This document shows, piece by piece, positions 43,610-55,500 of a DNA stretch of 64,000 nucleotides. This DNA is from Echria macrotheca (lineage: Eukaryota > Ascomycota > Sordariomycetes > Sordariales > Schizotheciaceae), in contig MU839827.1 of NCBI GenBank assembly GCA_030411725.1, positions 2,797,027 through 2,861,026 of the forward strand. The letters run 5' to 3'. The translations under genes and the position numbers were made by a program. The notes beneath the pieces were generated by a model. That model saw only the letters and a program-made list of their open reading frames with translations. It was not told where the DNA came from and did no database searches. Position 1 is the stretch's first letter. Each line of letters begins with the position of its first letter.

Positions 43610-44849
43610 GTCCGGCAGTTGTTGTTCCAAATAACGCCAAAAGGCGGCGTCAGATTCCCCCAGAGGCTCTCCTGCGGCAAGCTTCTGCTGAAGCTTAGTT
43701 GTGAGATAAGACGTCCTGGCGGTGTAGGCGTGAACTCGGGGACAAAAGAGTGTGTAGAATGACAGTGTTCGTTAACGATGAGACTTTGGGTCCAAAAAAG
43801 TCTAGTCGAGCTGTTGATTGTGATGATGGCAGTCGATGTTGGTTTGGTGTGAGAGGGATCCCCTCTGTATTTATATGCCTGGAGCAGGGGATTCCACTCG
43901 TCTCTGGATGGATGGAGCTGACATGAATGAAAGAAGGCAGTATCGAGGGTTCTCCTTCTCTTTCCTACTTTGCGAGTTGCCGGCGGAGCAAGTACTTGGG
44001 ACAGGGACGCCCCTTCCCAAGTTTGACCTCCATGTTGCTTTCGGAGCAACAGTGGGATCGACGATCTTGTGTATATGTAAAGAGCGACGGTTCGAGAGAC
44101 TGCAGGCATGGAGCGTGTCTGTCTTGTCCTTGGTCACCTTAGCTGAATATCCGGCAAATGGATCGTGGAGTACGCGCCTGCCCTGGGTAGAGGATAGAAT
44201 TGTGGTAACCGTGACTCACTCCGTCCGAATCGTCTGTTCAGGACAGCTCTGCCAGAAACCTTGGGGCAAATGTCCTGGGCCTGCTTCATCCGAGGCCCCA
44301 GACCAAGGTACAGGTGAATGCCCAACAAGATAGCATCAAGCCAGCGAGACAGCACCCAGTCAACAAGAACAACACCGTATTAGCCATATAGTCTGATGAT
44401 GCATCCAACCCAGTCCCCCATGTACATGCCGCCGCAACAGCCTTTGCTTTTGACTTCCCAGGGGTTGCCCATATAATACCAGATATGTATACCAAAAAAA
44501 ACAACAGTCGTGCGCATGTGTACACACCCAGCCCCGTCCCCATATGGGTATCCATCTCATGGTGTCCCACGCCATGCAATCCACCTCCCTAACATCCCCA
44601 TACTTCGAGTCAAGTACTGAGGGGCAATGATCCCGGAACCCAAGGAGCAGACGATGGCCCCTAGAGCATAGCCACAAGCCCGAATGCTCCGCCCTAGACA
44701 TACAATAGCAATGCTTGTGCTTGTGCCAACCAAGCCAAAATCAATCCAAGATTTCCTGCCAACCGCAAAACGCCCCAGATGCGAGTTTTATGCCATGCAA
44801 AAAAACATGATGCGCTCAAAAACATCAGACAGTCCCCTCCGACGGACCA
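43610..44849. other. Spacer between two minus-strand genes
   Basis: About 1.2 kb. A 345-codon minus-strand frame (43072-44109) overlaps it but is a shadow of the repeat-protein gene and lacks family features. Otherwise I see nothing to call. Confidence 0.4.
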
Positions 44850-46684
44850 TCACTCTTGCATGGGCGCCACCGGATGTCCGGCGTCCACAAGAATAAGCTC
44901 ATCAATCCGGTTGTTCACATCCTCGCCGTACTCGACCCGTTTCCACGTCGTGACGCGCGCCTCGTTCATGTCAAAGTCGAAGATACGAATCTTGCGGTGG
45001 TACCCGCCGTAGCCGGCGTACCCTCCGAACCCCGTAGCGCCACCGTAGCACATCCACAGCGCCGGTTTGTCGTTCTCGCCCATCGACAGGCCGCAGTATT
45101 CGTTAACGTGGTCACTGCCTGATGTCAGTGCCTCATAAACAGACAAGAAAAACCAAAACTTACTGGCCACAGCTAACCATAACAACACCCTCCTCCACCA
45201 GAGCATCTCGGAAACCGGAATTGTACACAGGCGCCGTCACCGGCTCCTTCCACTCCCCAATAAAAGTAAGATTCCCGTCCCGATACTCAGGCAGCGGAAT
45301 ATGGATAAAGGCAACATTGAGATGCACATGCGTATACTGCTTGTGGCTCTTCTTCAGCCCCTGGGCCGTCTCGCGGAACCAGTCGATCTGGTTCTTCTTG
45401 ATCCAGTCGTAACCCTTGAATTTCTTCTCGTTGGGCGAGTACGCGTGCGTGTCGAGCAGGTACACCGTGATGGCCGAGTGGTCCGACTTGCCGCGTGCCA
45501 GGATCTCGATGTAGTAGTTGCCCACCCCGTCGATATCGGCCGGTCCTGCCTTGGAGAGCGAGTAGGGCAGCGTCTCGATCAGGTCCATCTGGGCCGCCCG
45601 CGACAGTGACCCCTCGTCATCGTGGTTCCCAAAGATGGACACGTACGGAATCTTGTACTTGATAAGCAGCTGGGCGTACTTGAAGATGGCCTGCTCCCGT
45701 CAGTATTTGTCAGAGAAAGACAGCACACAACCTACAGATTGCGCATCGGGCGCCGTATCCCCATTAACCTGGTCCCCGCTGAGCACCACCAAGTTCGGGC
45801 GCTCCTCGTTGAGGATCTTCTCGACAAAGTCGAGCGTGCGCGGGTCCGCCTCGCACTTGCCGCCGTTCCAGTCAGGGGGCAGGTAATCCCGGCAGTGGCC
45901 GACGCCGGTGCTGAGGTGCAGATCGGCCAGCTGCATGATCTTGAAGCGCCCGTTGTCGCCGACGCGCGGTACCGGCTTCGGGGGTGTCTGGTGCGGCCCC
46001 CTCCGGATCGTGATGTGCGCCGGCGGGATGCTCGAGCTGGCGTCCAGCAGGAGCGGCGTCCCTGTTATGGTCCACCCCGGCCGCGCCTCGGTCGCGTCAT
46101 CGCCGAACAGCAAGTCGACGGCCGTGACGGCATCCTTGGAGTCGCTGGCGCCCCGCTTGCTCGATCGCTTCACCCACAGGCCGTTGGGCCGCGACTCCCA
46201 GCGCTCGTCGGGCGACGCCTTGCCCTTGTGGGCGGCTGAGGTGGAAGGGTCCAGCCGGCCGACCGTCACGTCGACTACGACCTTGTCATCGGGTAAAAGC
46301 TCCTCCTCCCGCTTCCGACGAATGTGTAGGTAGGCACTCGAGAAGGTGCTCTTGCCCAGGTATAGGTCCTTGTCGACGCGGTGCCAGACCTCGGGGTCGA
46401 GGTTGCAGCTCGAGAAGATGTTGTACGAGGCGCAGCGGGTGATGGTGAGGTCGGTGAGGACGAGGCCGGCGTGGTGGGTGGGCAGGTACTCGTGGATGGC
46501 GCTGGGCAGCACGCGGAAGTTGCGGTCGAGGAAGAAGATGATGATGAAGGTGAAGACGGCCGCCGTCGTCACCTGCACAATGGTGCGGACCTGCGACCGA
46601 CATGGGACGTTAGCTTCGGGTTCCTGCAGCACAGATGTCCGGCGGCTCCGGGCAAGGGGAGGAACAGACGATTCGTCGCGTCAT
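44850..46684 (-). CDS. DCR2: Calcineurin-like metallophosphatase, Dcr2 type
   Basis: Yeast Dcr2 is a phosphatase linked to cell-cycle entry and unfolded-protein signalling. Exons 46684-46670, 46590-45736, 45690-45164 and 45114-44850 (introns 79, 45 and 49 nt), 553 residues. The 15-nt first coding exon (MTRRI) joins VRTIVQVTTAAVFTFIIIFF, an N-terminal membrane anchor. The five metal-site blocks are all present: QLADLHLSTG, LSGDQVNGD, IFGNHDDEG, VAFIHIPLPE, and GHDHVNEYC, the last created by the third splice. N-terminal to them is a beta-rich domain with DPEVWHRVDKDLYLG. Active-site residues are complete, so an active enzyme is expected. The first-exon choice is by reading continuity and a CTAAC branch site. 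Confidence 0.85.
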
Positions 46685-47905
46685 GATGCGCGAGTTGCGG
46701 CGTGTTACTACCTCGGCGGGCTCTGTTCGGCGCGGCGACTTCTTCGGATGCTGAACGTCGACGTCGAAATGGCTGGCGGCTCAATGCCCATCTTCTACCA
46801 TGGCTAACCCGAGCGTCGATGTGCTCTGCGCTTTCTTTCTCACTGTCTCTCTCTCTCTCTCTTTCTCTCAATCAAACGTGTGTCGGTCGTCGTGGGTCGA
46901 ACCAAACAGGCCGTTTCCGTGGGACGGGAATTGAAGCTTGTGAAAAAAGAGAAACCGGCGTCCTGTTCTGGAAGCGGGCCCGCGCGCAGAATCCGGGGAA
47001 ATTGCTCCCAGGGGGCTGCCCGCTGTCACTCTCCGCCGCCTGCGCCGCTGCCAAACTGCCCAAGTGCCAAGACCGATCAGCCCCGTGTTGGGCCTTATTT
47101 CAACGGCCAAGACTGCCCAACAGAAAATAGATAAATTTGCCAGGAAATCGGGTACAGAGCTTGTTAATATTCTGTACAGTCACCAGAGAATGGGACGCAG
47201 GTGTTATCGGGTATTATTCATACGAGGATGGACTTGTGTATTGGTTTCCAATTATTCATCCAGATTACACAGCCAGTATATTCCGTGTGCTCATGTACTG
47301 CTTGTATCCTTGCTGGACCAGAAGCTTGGGGTATCTCTTCCATGCGAACAAAAAAGCCAGGATCAAGCGCCGCTCCAAAATCAAACCCAACGCCTCCTTT
47401 GCCCATCCCACTATTATGTTGCCTATACATTCCCATCCAGCGGGCAGCATCGCGCTCTCATCATCATCATCATCCCTCTTCGTCGAGCACAACAGCTGGC
47501 TCCTCATTACCGTCCCCCACACCCTTCGTTCATCACACCCTCCGCCGCCCTCTCCGTCGTCTTCTCCTGTGCCATGCCCACCAAAGCAAAGACCAGCAGT
47601 CCTGCCTTGCAGATTATTAACCCAGTCGACTGGGAAGATCGAGGCCGACGTCGTCCTGTTGACCGACTGTCGCCCCGCTGTACACGATGATTCCGGCTCA
47701 TACTTGGATCTGTTGAAATGCAATGGCAGGCGCCCCTTTGCAGAAGGCCTAACCTGCAACGAAGAAAACAGTCTTGGGCTTGCGCCTCTCGTCTTGATCT
47801 TGAATGGGAGATCTTCTTGTGACGTCTTGTTGATGGATAAAAGAATAAAGAAAAATAAAGAAATCATCAATAGGAGATCTCGATAAGAATAGCTGAGGTT
47901 CCGTC
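46685..47905. other. Spacer upstream of the DCR2-like gene
   Basis: About 1.2 kb. It contains a CT microsatellite (about 46847-46870) and a CAT/TCA run near 47458-47480. A 249-codon plus-strand frame (47137-47886) is unlike any family and I do not call it. Confidence 0.45.
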
Positions 47906-50900
47906 TCAGATGCTGGCGACACGAGCCCTACCGTCAGGGGCACGGGCATGGCACACCATCAGCTTCAGGCTTGTGCCCCATTCCTCGCATTCGGAGAGCA
48001 GGGGCTTGTCGTTCCACAGACCGCCGCGGGATCCCGAGAGAGGGACAGGAGCAGCAGCATTCTCATAGCAACTGCTGTACCACCACCTGCCCACCTTGGC
48101 CACCATCTTGGTGATGCTCTCATCGGCAACCGGACTCTCGTCGCTGATCATCTCAGGAAGACTTCGGTTGTCCTTAGCCGGCTTGCTGCTGGATCTGGCG
48201 TGTCCGCTTCCCGTTGAAACCCTCTTCCCGCTGCTGGCTCCAGCCTCGCCGCTGGACGTTTTGGCTACAGGGCTGGCAACAGGAACCCCGACGCGACACG
48301 TCTTGATGTCGGTGAACCCCTTTCTGCCGATGAGACGCAGAATCAGGTCCGACGCAGAACCGAGATATGTGTCGGCAGATTTCGCGTGGATGCGCTCTTT
48401 GAGACGGCGCACAGTGCGGCGGCCCCGGTTCCCCATGTTGTTCAGGTCGACATCCAGGATCGATAGCTCGATGAAGCCGCCAGGCTTGAGGACTCGCCTG
48501 GCTTCCGAGACGATGTTCCGGTAGTTCGCTTCGGGGGCGGCCGCTGGAAACCGAAAAACGACAGCCGTGAAGCTCTCTGCACCAAACGGGAACTTGTCTT
48601 TGTGCGACAGGTACTGTATCTGGTGGTGGTTGGGAGGACTCAGGGGTATCGTCGACGAGGTGCGGTACTCTGCCGGCAAGGGGGCACGGGGTGACAGGTT
48701 GAAGAAGGTCGCTGCCGGATACGTCTCAGCGGCATAGAACGACCAGTCGTCATTGCCGAGACCATCAACCACCAGGATCGATGGTCGCTTGAGTGAGCCG
48801 ACCTCGGCAATCAGCTCGTCCCGTACCGGGCTGAACAGAACATGGCCAAAGGTAAGCCACTTGCTCACCGTCATGGACCCGACGCGCAAGTTGACTTGGG
48901 ACACGGGCGAGCTATCTTCTGAACCCTGGCTTGCTCCGCTGGAGCTCGAGTACCGCGTCTGGCGCACCGAAGCGTTGCTGCTGCGCCGCGGCTTCTGCAC
49001 TTGCTTCCCAGCTTCGATGCTGTTCACGCGATCGCCTTTGGCTGGCAGACTGGGCTGGGCGAGCGTCCCAGGCTCCATGCCGACATCTAGTGTCTGTTGG
49101 ACTCTTTCCATCATGTCGATACTGTAAATGCTCGACGTCGGGTGCTCTTTGGGCGAGTACATGGCTTGGATCATGCTCTGGAGCGGAGGGAAAAGGACCG
49201 TGGGCGATTCCAATGACGGCTCAGCTTTCATTTCCAACGTCTTGTTGACATTCAGGGGAACCGGCTTCATTGTCGACGCAGGCTCCATCGGTGGCAGTCG
49301 GACAGCCTCATCTCCAAGCAGATCGTTGTACTCATCCCATATCTCGTCTTCGGCAAGAGGCGCGTTCGGCGGGGGGACCACCGCTGTCGCGTCTGCAAAC
49401 GAGAACATCGCCCCTGAGCTAGTCGACGACGTGGTGGTGCACGAACCCTTGCGGGGAGTGAAGGAGAGAAACTCGGAAGCGTTTGGCCCGGCTTGGACTG
49501 ACTCGGCGGTCGTGTCATGAGCAATGGTACCGATCGAGATGTTGGTCCCGCTGGTAGTCGCAGACTCATCTTGGGTGAGCTCCGGGGTGGACGGCTTGGG
49601 CGGAGTTGGTCCTTTGGCTACAGACTCCGGGTCCTTCGTCTCAGGTTTTGCAGGCGGTCCCTGCGCGCTCAGCCGGTGGAATGGTCTTGAAAAGCTCTTG
49701 GGAGACGTCTGCTCGGCCCGGGCGCTCACGACCTTCGGGATACGGCCAACCTGGGGTAGTCTGCTTGGACGGCCCAGGGCCGGGCGGCTGGGTATTTGCT
49801 GTGACGACGGCGCCGTAGTTACCGTTGGTGGGGGGAGCGTCTTGGGGCCAGACAGTGTCGGAAGCTTGGCGGGCGAAGTAACTGCCCGTGAGGCGGCCAG
49901 AGATGGCCTGCGCTCGATAGGGTTAGATGGTGTTCGAACGTGACGAGAAAGCTCTTGGTTTATCGACGGTCTTCTGGTCTCCGCCGACGAACCGGAACGC
50001 GACGGCTCAGGCGGTGGGGTGGCGAGGCTTCTAGCCTCACGAAGAACCTCCTCCAGATCGGGCGTATCGGCGTCCTCCTGCTCCGATGAATCCATCATGG
50101 TATAGAAGGCCATAGGTTTGGGTCGCACCACCTTGACTGTCGCTGCAACTGTACTGGCGGCATCCTTCTTCTTGGTCTCGGCTGCGGGTTGGCTCTGTGA
50201 CCGACTAAAGAAATTCCACTTGATCGGTGAACGCGCACGCCTCAGCAGCTTCTTCGGGCCTGCCGCGGCGCCGCCCGCTTTCCTAGCACCCCTAGAATTC
50301 TCAGTCGGGGCATCGGCTATCGAATCATCTGACATTATGCTCGTGTCGACGCTCGTGATTGACGGCGGCTGAGCTGGTGTCTTGGTGACGATAGGCTTGG
50401 GGATCCTCGGCGCGTCTTGCTCCCCAGAGTCTAGCCGTTGCATTGATCGTCTCAGGGCGAGTGTCGACCTCATAGCAGGTGCTTCCGAATCGCTGCTATC
50501 GGACGGCCGACGACTGCCCAGCGAAGGGCCCTGGGCCGAGCCGCGTGGGAAAGGCGAGGGCCATAGCGTGTAACGAGGTTCTTCCCGGGAAGACATAGAG
50601 ATTCGCGAACCTGCTTTTGACTCGACGCTCGGTCTGCGAGCAGCAAGACTCTGGTTGCTCTCTGTCCGGGACAGGTCCGAGCTCGCGTTCCGGTTCTCCT
50701 TGACTTCTCCTCCCGCGATGATGACCGGTGCCATGCGCTCGGCGAAAAAGGGGTCGTATGACTGAGTGCTTCCCAGGCTTTCCTGAGAGGACATAGTCCC
50801 CGGGATCGTGCGAGTCGGGATCCCGGTGCTGCTGCTCTTGCGACGAACAGATCCTAGACGACCGTACCCTTCGTGCCCAGTCCCTGCGGCAGGGCCCTTT

Positions 50901-52549
50901 CGAGCGGGCTTCTCTTTCTTATCCGGCTGCGTCGTCTCCGTGGCGGCCTTTGGTTTCCGCCCAAAGATCGGGAAGCGTGACTTGAACGCCGACACGCTGG
51001 GGCTCGGCGTGCGGGTGGCCCTTCCCGTATCCGATTTGGATGCAGTCTTGGATTCCGAAGAGATGGTACGTTTATGCATCGAGGTCGAGTCCCTATCCCC
51101 GGAGCGGCGAGTGAGACGGGCTGGCTGGTCTGGTGCCGGCGAGGAGAATATAGGGCGGCCAACCGGGGCTGATGCCAGGAGACTGCTCTGCCGCCTCTCG
51201 GGCAGCGAGGTTGACGAGAGATTGCTCTGGATAACGGGAATGGCCCGTCCCAGGTCGGACTGTAAGTCCGGGGTGCCATCTCTGCTAGGCCGGGCAGGTG
51301 GAGTGGGTGCTGATGGGACGGACCGGGCAGCTAGGGCCGGCCGGGATGAAGAAGATGAGGTGGCTTTCCCTTTGGACGGCGAGATCATCAGTGGTTGGGC
51401 AGGCTCGCGTGAGACCTTGGAGGGAGATGGCTCCTCATCTCGGCTCTTCTTAAACTTTTGAGACGACTTACGAGGTGGCGGGCTCGGCGGGAGCGGCGAC
51501 AGCCTCTTCTTCTTTTTCTTCTCCCGCTTGTCGCCATCGCGGACCGTTGAATTGGACGATGAAGACGTCAGGGATTCCCTGACAGATGCCAGGCCGTGTG
51601 CACCGGCGCTTACAGAGCCCCCGTCATTTGATATGCTATCGGCTCTTCTTCGGGTGACGGGTGGTCTGGTGAGAGCCGGATCGAGCGGTCTCATTCGGCC
51701 CCCGACTGCGGGGATTCGCATTGGAGCCACGAGGCCCGGAGATTGCGACGAGATCGAGGTGGGCGTGGTGTCTCGGCTGTATGGACCGGGGCCGGGAGAG
51801 CCTGAGAACCTCGTTGATGGGCTGCCACTGAAGCCACTCATTTGGCTGCTCGTTCCAGAAAACAAGGGCGTGGGGGGCGGCAGATCGTGCGTCGCAAGTC
51901 TATACGGTACATCAGGGCTTTCGCTTCTCATCGTCGGCTGGAAGTCTCGGTACCGGTCGAGCTCGGGGTATATCGTCACCGTCTGCGGCGTCGTTTTCGC
52001 GACCTCCATCTGCTGTGCAACCCTGACCTCCATGGGGCTTTGTGTCATATCTCGGTCGAAGTGAAAACCGGCAAATCCGCCGAGCGGCGTCTGGGACCTC
52101 GCGTTCGATAATGACGAGCTTGCCCGGTTGGAATCGCTTTGGAGTTCGTTGCGCAAAGGAGTCAGGTCCTGCGAGAGCCCGGACTGCTTCCGGCGGAGGA
52201 CGTTTCGGCGTTTTGGACTTTGCCCGAGAGGCATATTCGGCTTCGCGGCGGACGGCGGCGCATTCTTTCTCGATCCTCCAGTGCTTCCACTACCCGCCGA
52301 GTCCCAAGAATGTGGTTGATGGATGAGTCGTGGCGGTTCAGATTCCCCGGCCGATGGGCGTCGAACATGAAACGACTGCGGTAACCTACTGGGTATCTTG
52401 GGTTGTGGTATCGCTCGACTGGGCTGACGGCCCGTGCCGTCTGTTCTGATGGTTCCCCAGCTCGAACCGTCGATAGATATCCTCTCATCCCTGGACCGAG
52501 ATTCACCTGGCCGGCCAGGGGCCGACCCAGACTTATGGGATGCCATCAT
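47906..52549 (-). CDS. Large disordered protein with C-terminal SAM-methyltransferase-like domain
   Basis: Single exon of 1547 residues from tandem ATGs at 52549 and 52546; the open frame extends 65 codons further up but begins with no ATG. The first 1200 residues are disordered, rich in Ser, Pro, Arg and Thr, with RRPSxxS-type and SP phosphosite patterns (e.g. FKSRFPIFGRKPK, SPIKWNFFSRSQSQP) and basic patches. The last 300 residues fold: SILVVDGLGNDDWSFYAAE (about 1255, degenerate SAM loop), a strand TAVVFRFPAAAPEANYRNIV, and ARRVLKPGGFIELSILDVD (about 1350), which is the post-motif of type-11 methyltransferases, then a helical part and CHARAPDGRARVASI. The glycine loop GLGND differs from the usual GxGxG, so activity is uncertain. 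Substrate unknown. I do not recognise a named family. Confidence 0.8.
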   Translation of the reverse strand: MMASHKSGSAPGRPGESRSRDERISIDGSSWGTIRTDGTGRQPSRAIPQPKIPSRLPQSFHVRRPSAGESEPPRLIHQPHSWDSAGSGSTGGSRKNAPPSAAKPNMPLGQSPKRRNVLRRKQSGLSQDLTPLRNELQSDSNRASSSLSNARSQTPLGGFAGFHFDRDMTQSPMEVRVAQQMEVAKTTPQTVTIYPELDRYRDFQPTMRSESPDVPYRLATHDLPPPTPLFSGTSSQMSGFSGSPSTRFSGSPGPGPYSRDTTPTSISSQSPGLVAPMRIPAVGGRMRPLDPALTRPPVTRRRADSISNDGGSVSAGAHGLASVRESLTSSSSNSTVRDGDKREKKKKKRLSPLPPSPPPRKSSQKFKKSRDEEPSPSKVSREPAQPLMISPSKGKATSSSSSRPALAARSVPSAPTPPARPSRDGTPDLQSDLGRAIPVIQSNLSSTSLPERRQSSLLASAPVGRPIFSSPAPDQPARLTRRSGDRDSTSMHKRTISSESKTASKSDTGRATRTPSPSVSAFKSRFPIFGRKPKAATETTQPDKKEKPARKGPAAGTGHEGYGRLGSVRRKSSSTGIPTRTIPGTMSSQESLGSTQSYDPFFAERMAPVIIAGGEVKENRNASSDLSRTESNQSLAARRPSVESKAGSRISMSSREEPRYTLWPSPFPRGSAQGPSLGSRRPSDSSDSEAPAMRSTLALRRSMQRLDSGEQDAPRIPKPIVTKTPAQPPSITSVDTSIMSDDSIADAPTENSRGARKAGGAAAGPKKLLRRARSPIKWNFFSRSQSQPAAETKKKDAASTVAATVKVVRPKPMAFYTMMDSSEQEDADTPDLEEVLREARSLATPPPEPSRSGSSAETRRPSINQELSRHVRTPSNPIERRPSLAASRAVTSPAKLPTLSGPKTLPPPTVTTAPSSQQIPSRPALGRPSRLPQVGRIPKVVSARAEQTSPKSFSRPFHRLSAQGPPAKPETKDPESVAKGPTPPKPSTPELTQDESATTSGTNISIGTIAHDTTAESVQAGPNASEFLSFTPRKGSCTTTSSTSSGAMFSFADATAVVPPPNAPLAEDEIWDEYNDLLGDEAVRLPPMEPASTMKPVPLNVNKTLEMKAEPSLESPTVLFPPLQSMIQAMYSPKEHPTSSIYSIDMMERVQQTLDVGMEPGTLAQPSLPAKGDRVNSIEAGKQVQKPRRSSNASVRQTRYSSSSGASQGSEDSSPVSQVNLRVGSMTVSKWLTFGHVLFSPVRDELIAEVGSLKRPSILVVDGLGNDDWSFYAAETYPAATFFNLSPRAPLPAEYRTSSTIPLSPPNHHQIQYLSHKDKFPFGAESFTAVVFRFPAAAPEANYRNIVSEARRVLKPGGFIELSILDVDLNNMGNRGRRTVRRLKERIHAKSADTYLGSASDLILRLIGRKGFTDIKTCRVGVPVASPVAKTSSGEAGASSGKRVSTGSGHARSSSKPAKDNRSLPEMISDESPVADESITKMVAKVGRWWYSSCYENAAAPVPLSGSRGGLWNDKPLLSECEEWGTSLKLMVCHARAPDGRARVASI

Positions 52550-55500
52550 TCCTGAATCCCGAGGATGATGACCGGCCTTCTGGTCATAATCGGCTATTAT
52601 AGCACCTTGACACTCAACATGTGGACCCAAGGACCAGCTTCTAAGGAGTGGGTGGTCAGCGGGGGGGATATGAAGGCGGCAGAGCTGACGGGAGCAACCT
52701 CTTGTTGTGTCCCAGAGCACCAGAGAGGCTATTACGTGTGTCACTCGGCTCCCGGCCCGTTGCGAGACTCTTCGGGAGCAATATGGAACTTTGAGACACC
52801 CGCGTGTTCAAGCAATTTCCATATCTGGTTGTCAACCTGGGGGTATTATGACGAGGCTCCGTCCCAGCGATGCCGGCCTGTGTTCAAGGTGTAAACCGCG
52901 GAATGAAAGGCTTTGACCAGCTAGCCAAGAACAGGGGGACCAGAAATTAAAAAGACGAAGTCTCCGGGACAACGAAGAAATTATTGCTGGCAACTGGCGC
53001 CGGGGAAGAACAAGGAGGGTAGGGAGGGGTTGGTAGTGGGTGTGCCGCGGATGGTGTGTAAGCTCGCGCGTACCGGTTCGGAGGAGGTGACTAATAACGG
53101 CCAGCACTCGTCTCGACCTGCTCGATCCGAGGAATTCGTGCAACAAAAGTGCTCTCAAAACGTGAGAGTGAGGGATCTTTCGGAGTCAGGAGTAAGATGG
53201 CAAAAATACCAGGGGCAAAAGGTAAGAAAATAAGGGGATGTTGGAGGAACGGAGGCGAGGGGCGAGTCGGGGAGATATCAACAATAGGGCCACGGATCAA
53301 CCATGCACGATGCATGCGGGGAAGGAAAAGGCGATGTTGGTAGGCTGGGATGGGACTGAGAAATTCCTCCCCCAGGCCTGTGGAGGACGACATCGGCATC
53401 GGCGTCGCTCTGGTGCATGGCTGGCATGACCGGGGCGCCGGCCGGAAGATCGGTACCTTGTACTAAGGTATAGCGTCTTGCCTGTATCGGCATGCTATCT
53501 TTACTTACGCTCCCAGTGGCGTCGACGTCGTGGCCCAAGGCCCGGCTGCAGACTCATCGACCAGGGCCCAAAAAGTCAGGTGGTCCGAGGTAGAGGGAGT
53601 GGCCGACAGAGCAGCGGAGGCGTGCTGGATTGGGCAGAAAGACGATGCAGGTGGGAGATCAGACAGGCTGGCCGTCCACTGAGTCACCTGCGCCTGGCGA
53701 AGAAAAAAAAGGACGATAGCCACCGGCGGGGCTAGGCGGGCGGACGCCAGGCGGGGCAAGCGACCTCACGACAGGCTCGAGCCACCTCATGCAGGCCATG
53801 GCCGGACCGTTGGCGTTGGCGGCCACGGCTGCCAGGCGTTGGCCGCGGTTCGAGCGAACCGGCTTCAGCGGCGCGCCAGTGGGCGAGTAACAAGCGCGGG
53901 TGCAACAGGGCGGACGGCCGGCCAGCTCCTGTTCGCCTGAGCATCGTACCGTTCGCTAGCGACTGCGCCGCCATGCGCACGAAGGACAGCCCTGGGAGCT
54001 GCATACGGACATGCCCTATGAGCGCCCAGAATGCACATTTTGAGGCGTCATTGGGCAGCAGATCCTTGGAGCCCAGACAGTGCTGCATTGGGTCGCTAAC
54101 AAAGTTCTCTCTTTGCGAGCCACGCGTTGAGTTGACTGTCTGCAGATTCTGCCCGCCCTGGCAGCAAACCCAGCAATGTTTGCCAGAAACGCTGATCTTA
54201 AGACCCAGGGTGAGTATCTCGTGAGGGGCGCACGGGGGCGAGGGACGGCTCAAGCATGGAGTTCAGGGCCGAGATTCTGGACTCAGAAACCTTCTCTGTG
54301 CCTTGTGGGCGGGACCTTCACAGTCAAGAAAGGCAAGTGGGGGGCAGGGGTTCTCGGGTAAGTGCGGCGTCGAGCCTTCCCTTCCACACCGTTGGACTGG
54401 ATTGGAGTCTCTGGCTGTTGCTTGGTTTTGGGAAGGAATCGAGCAGGTGAGACGGGACAGACCTTGCCTGACCCAGGTTTGCTCGCCGAACCGCGCTCCC
54501 GCCCGAAGCCGGACGGTCAGCTAGCGCTCTATCCTTGTCGTCCTGGATTTCAAGCGGGGGCTGACTCCAAGGCACTGGGGACGAAGGTCACCGGCGAGAC
54601 AAGTCGAGTGTCCCTCGATGAGAGGGAGATAGTTCCGCTTGCATCCATGGCGACGATCCCCCAGAGCCCATCCACACCGTCCTCCACTGTCTCACAGCTC
54701 CAGTTCCACACTCGAACTGGAAGCTGCCGCCCGCGACTTGCAAACTTGGTCCACCCCGGTCAGCTTGTCGATGCCCCACCCTCCACCTCTTCTGGTGTCC
54801 CGATTGCAGCCGCTGGACTGTCAAGCCCTCCAACCGCGTCGTTGGCAAAAAAAAAGAGCCTTCATCAAGAGGGTGTTGTGCTTGATCCTTCTTTCCACGC
54901 GGATACGAACAGAAGAAAACGACGAGACCACATTGCGCTTCCCCGCTTCCGAGATAGGTAGACGCCGCTGATGTCGCCCCTATTCGTCCGCCGAGCAGAC
55001 CGGTCCCGCACAATTTGCTCTCCGGCCGTTTGAATTTTTTTATTGGCTACAAGACATCTATTTTCGCCCAATCATGTCGTCGTGAAGGCTTCTGGATCTT
55101 CTGACCCCGCCCCTCGACAGTGCTTGCTCTGTTTGTCTGTCCTCGTTTATTACCGAGACGAAGGATCTGGGAAGCTTTTATGGCCTTGAGTTCGACACCC
55201 TCTTGCAAGTTGGTCAGCATCACAGGGTATTCCAGTGCGACGGATATTGCTGTGTGCCCAAGCAACGAAGTCGTTCGATATGGCCCCCACTCTCTACCAA
55301 GTCTATTTCCTGCCGGATATGCAGTGCCGAATGCACGTTACTTCACAGAGGAGACGGAATATCACAGCATCACGTACCGGATCCCCGCCGAGAGGTTGCT
55401 TTGGAGATGGGTGGCGCCTAATCCAGGTGACTGGTCGACGACGTTGGACGGCTCATCAATCCGCGCATTGAACGAGCCCTTCTCTTCAACCCCCTCATTA

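Noticed and set aside
43072..44109. 345-codon minus-strand ORF
   Set aside because: It is a shifted frame over the Pro/Gln/Ala repeat gene; its composition (Leu/Pro/Ser/Arg) is what the repeat gives when read out of frame.
39543..46684. Secondary-metabolite gene cluster around the BBE-type oxidase and GST
   Set aside because: No polyketide synthase, peptide synthetase, terpene synthase, P450 or transcription-factor gene is present; the neighbours are housekeeping or unknown.
47137..47886. 249-codon plus-strand ORF
   Set aside because: Opposite to a gene end, rich in microsatellite-coded Ser and Pro runs, no recognisable domain.
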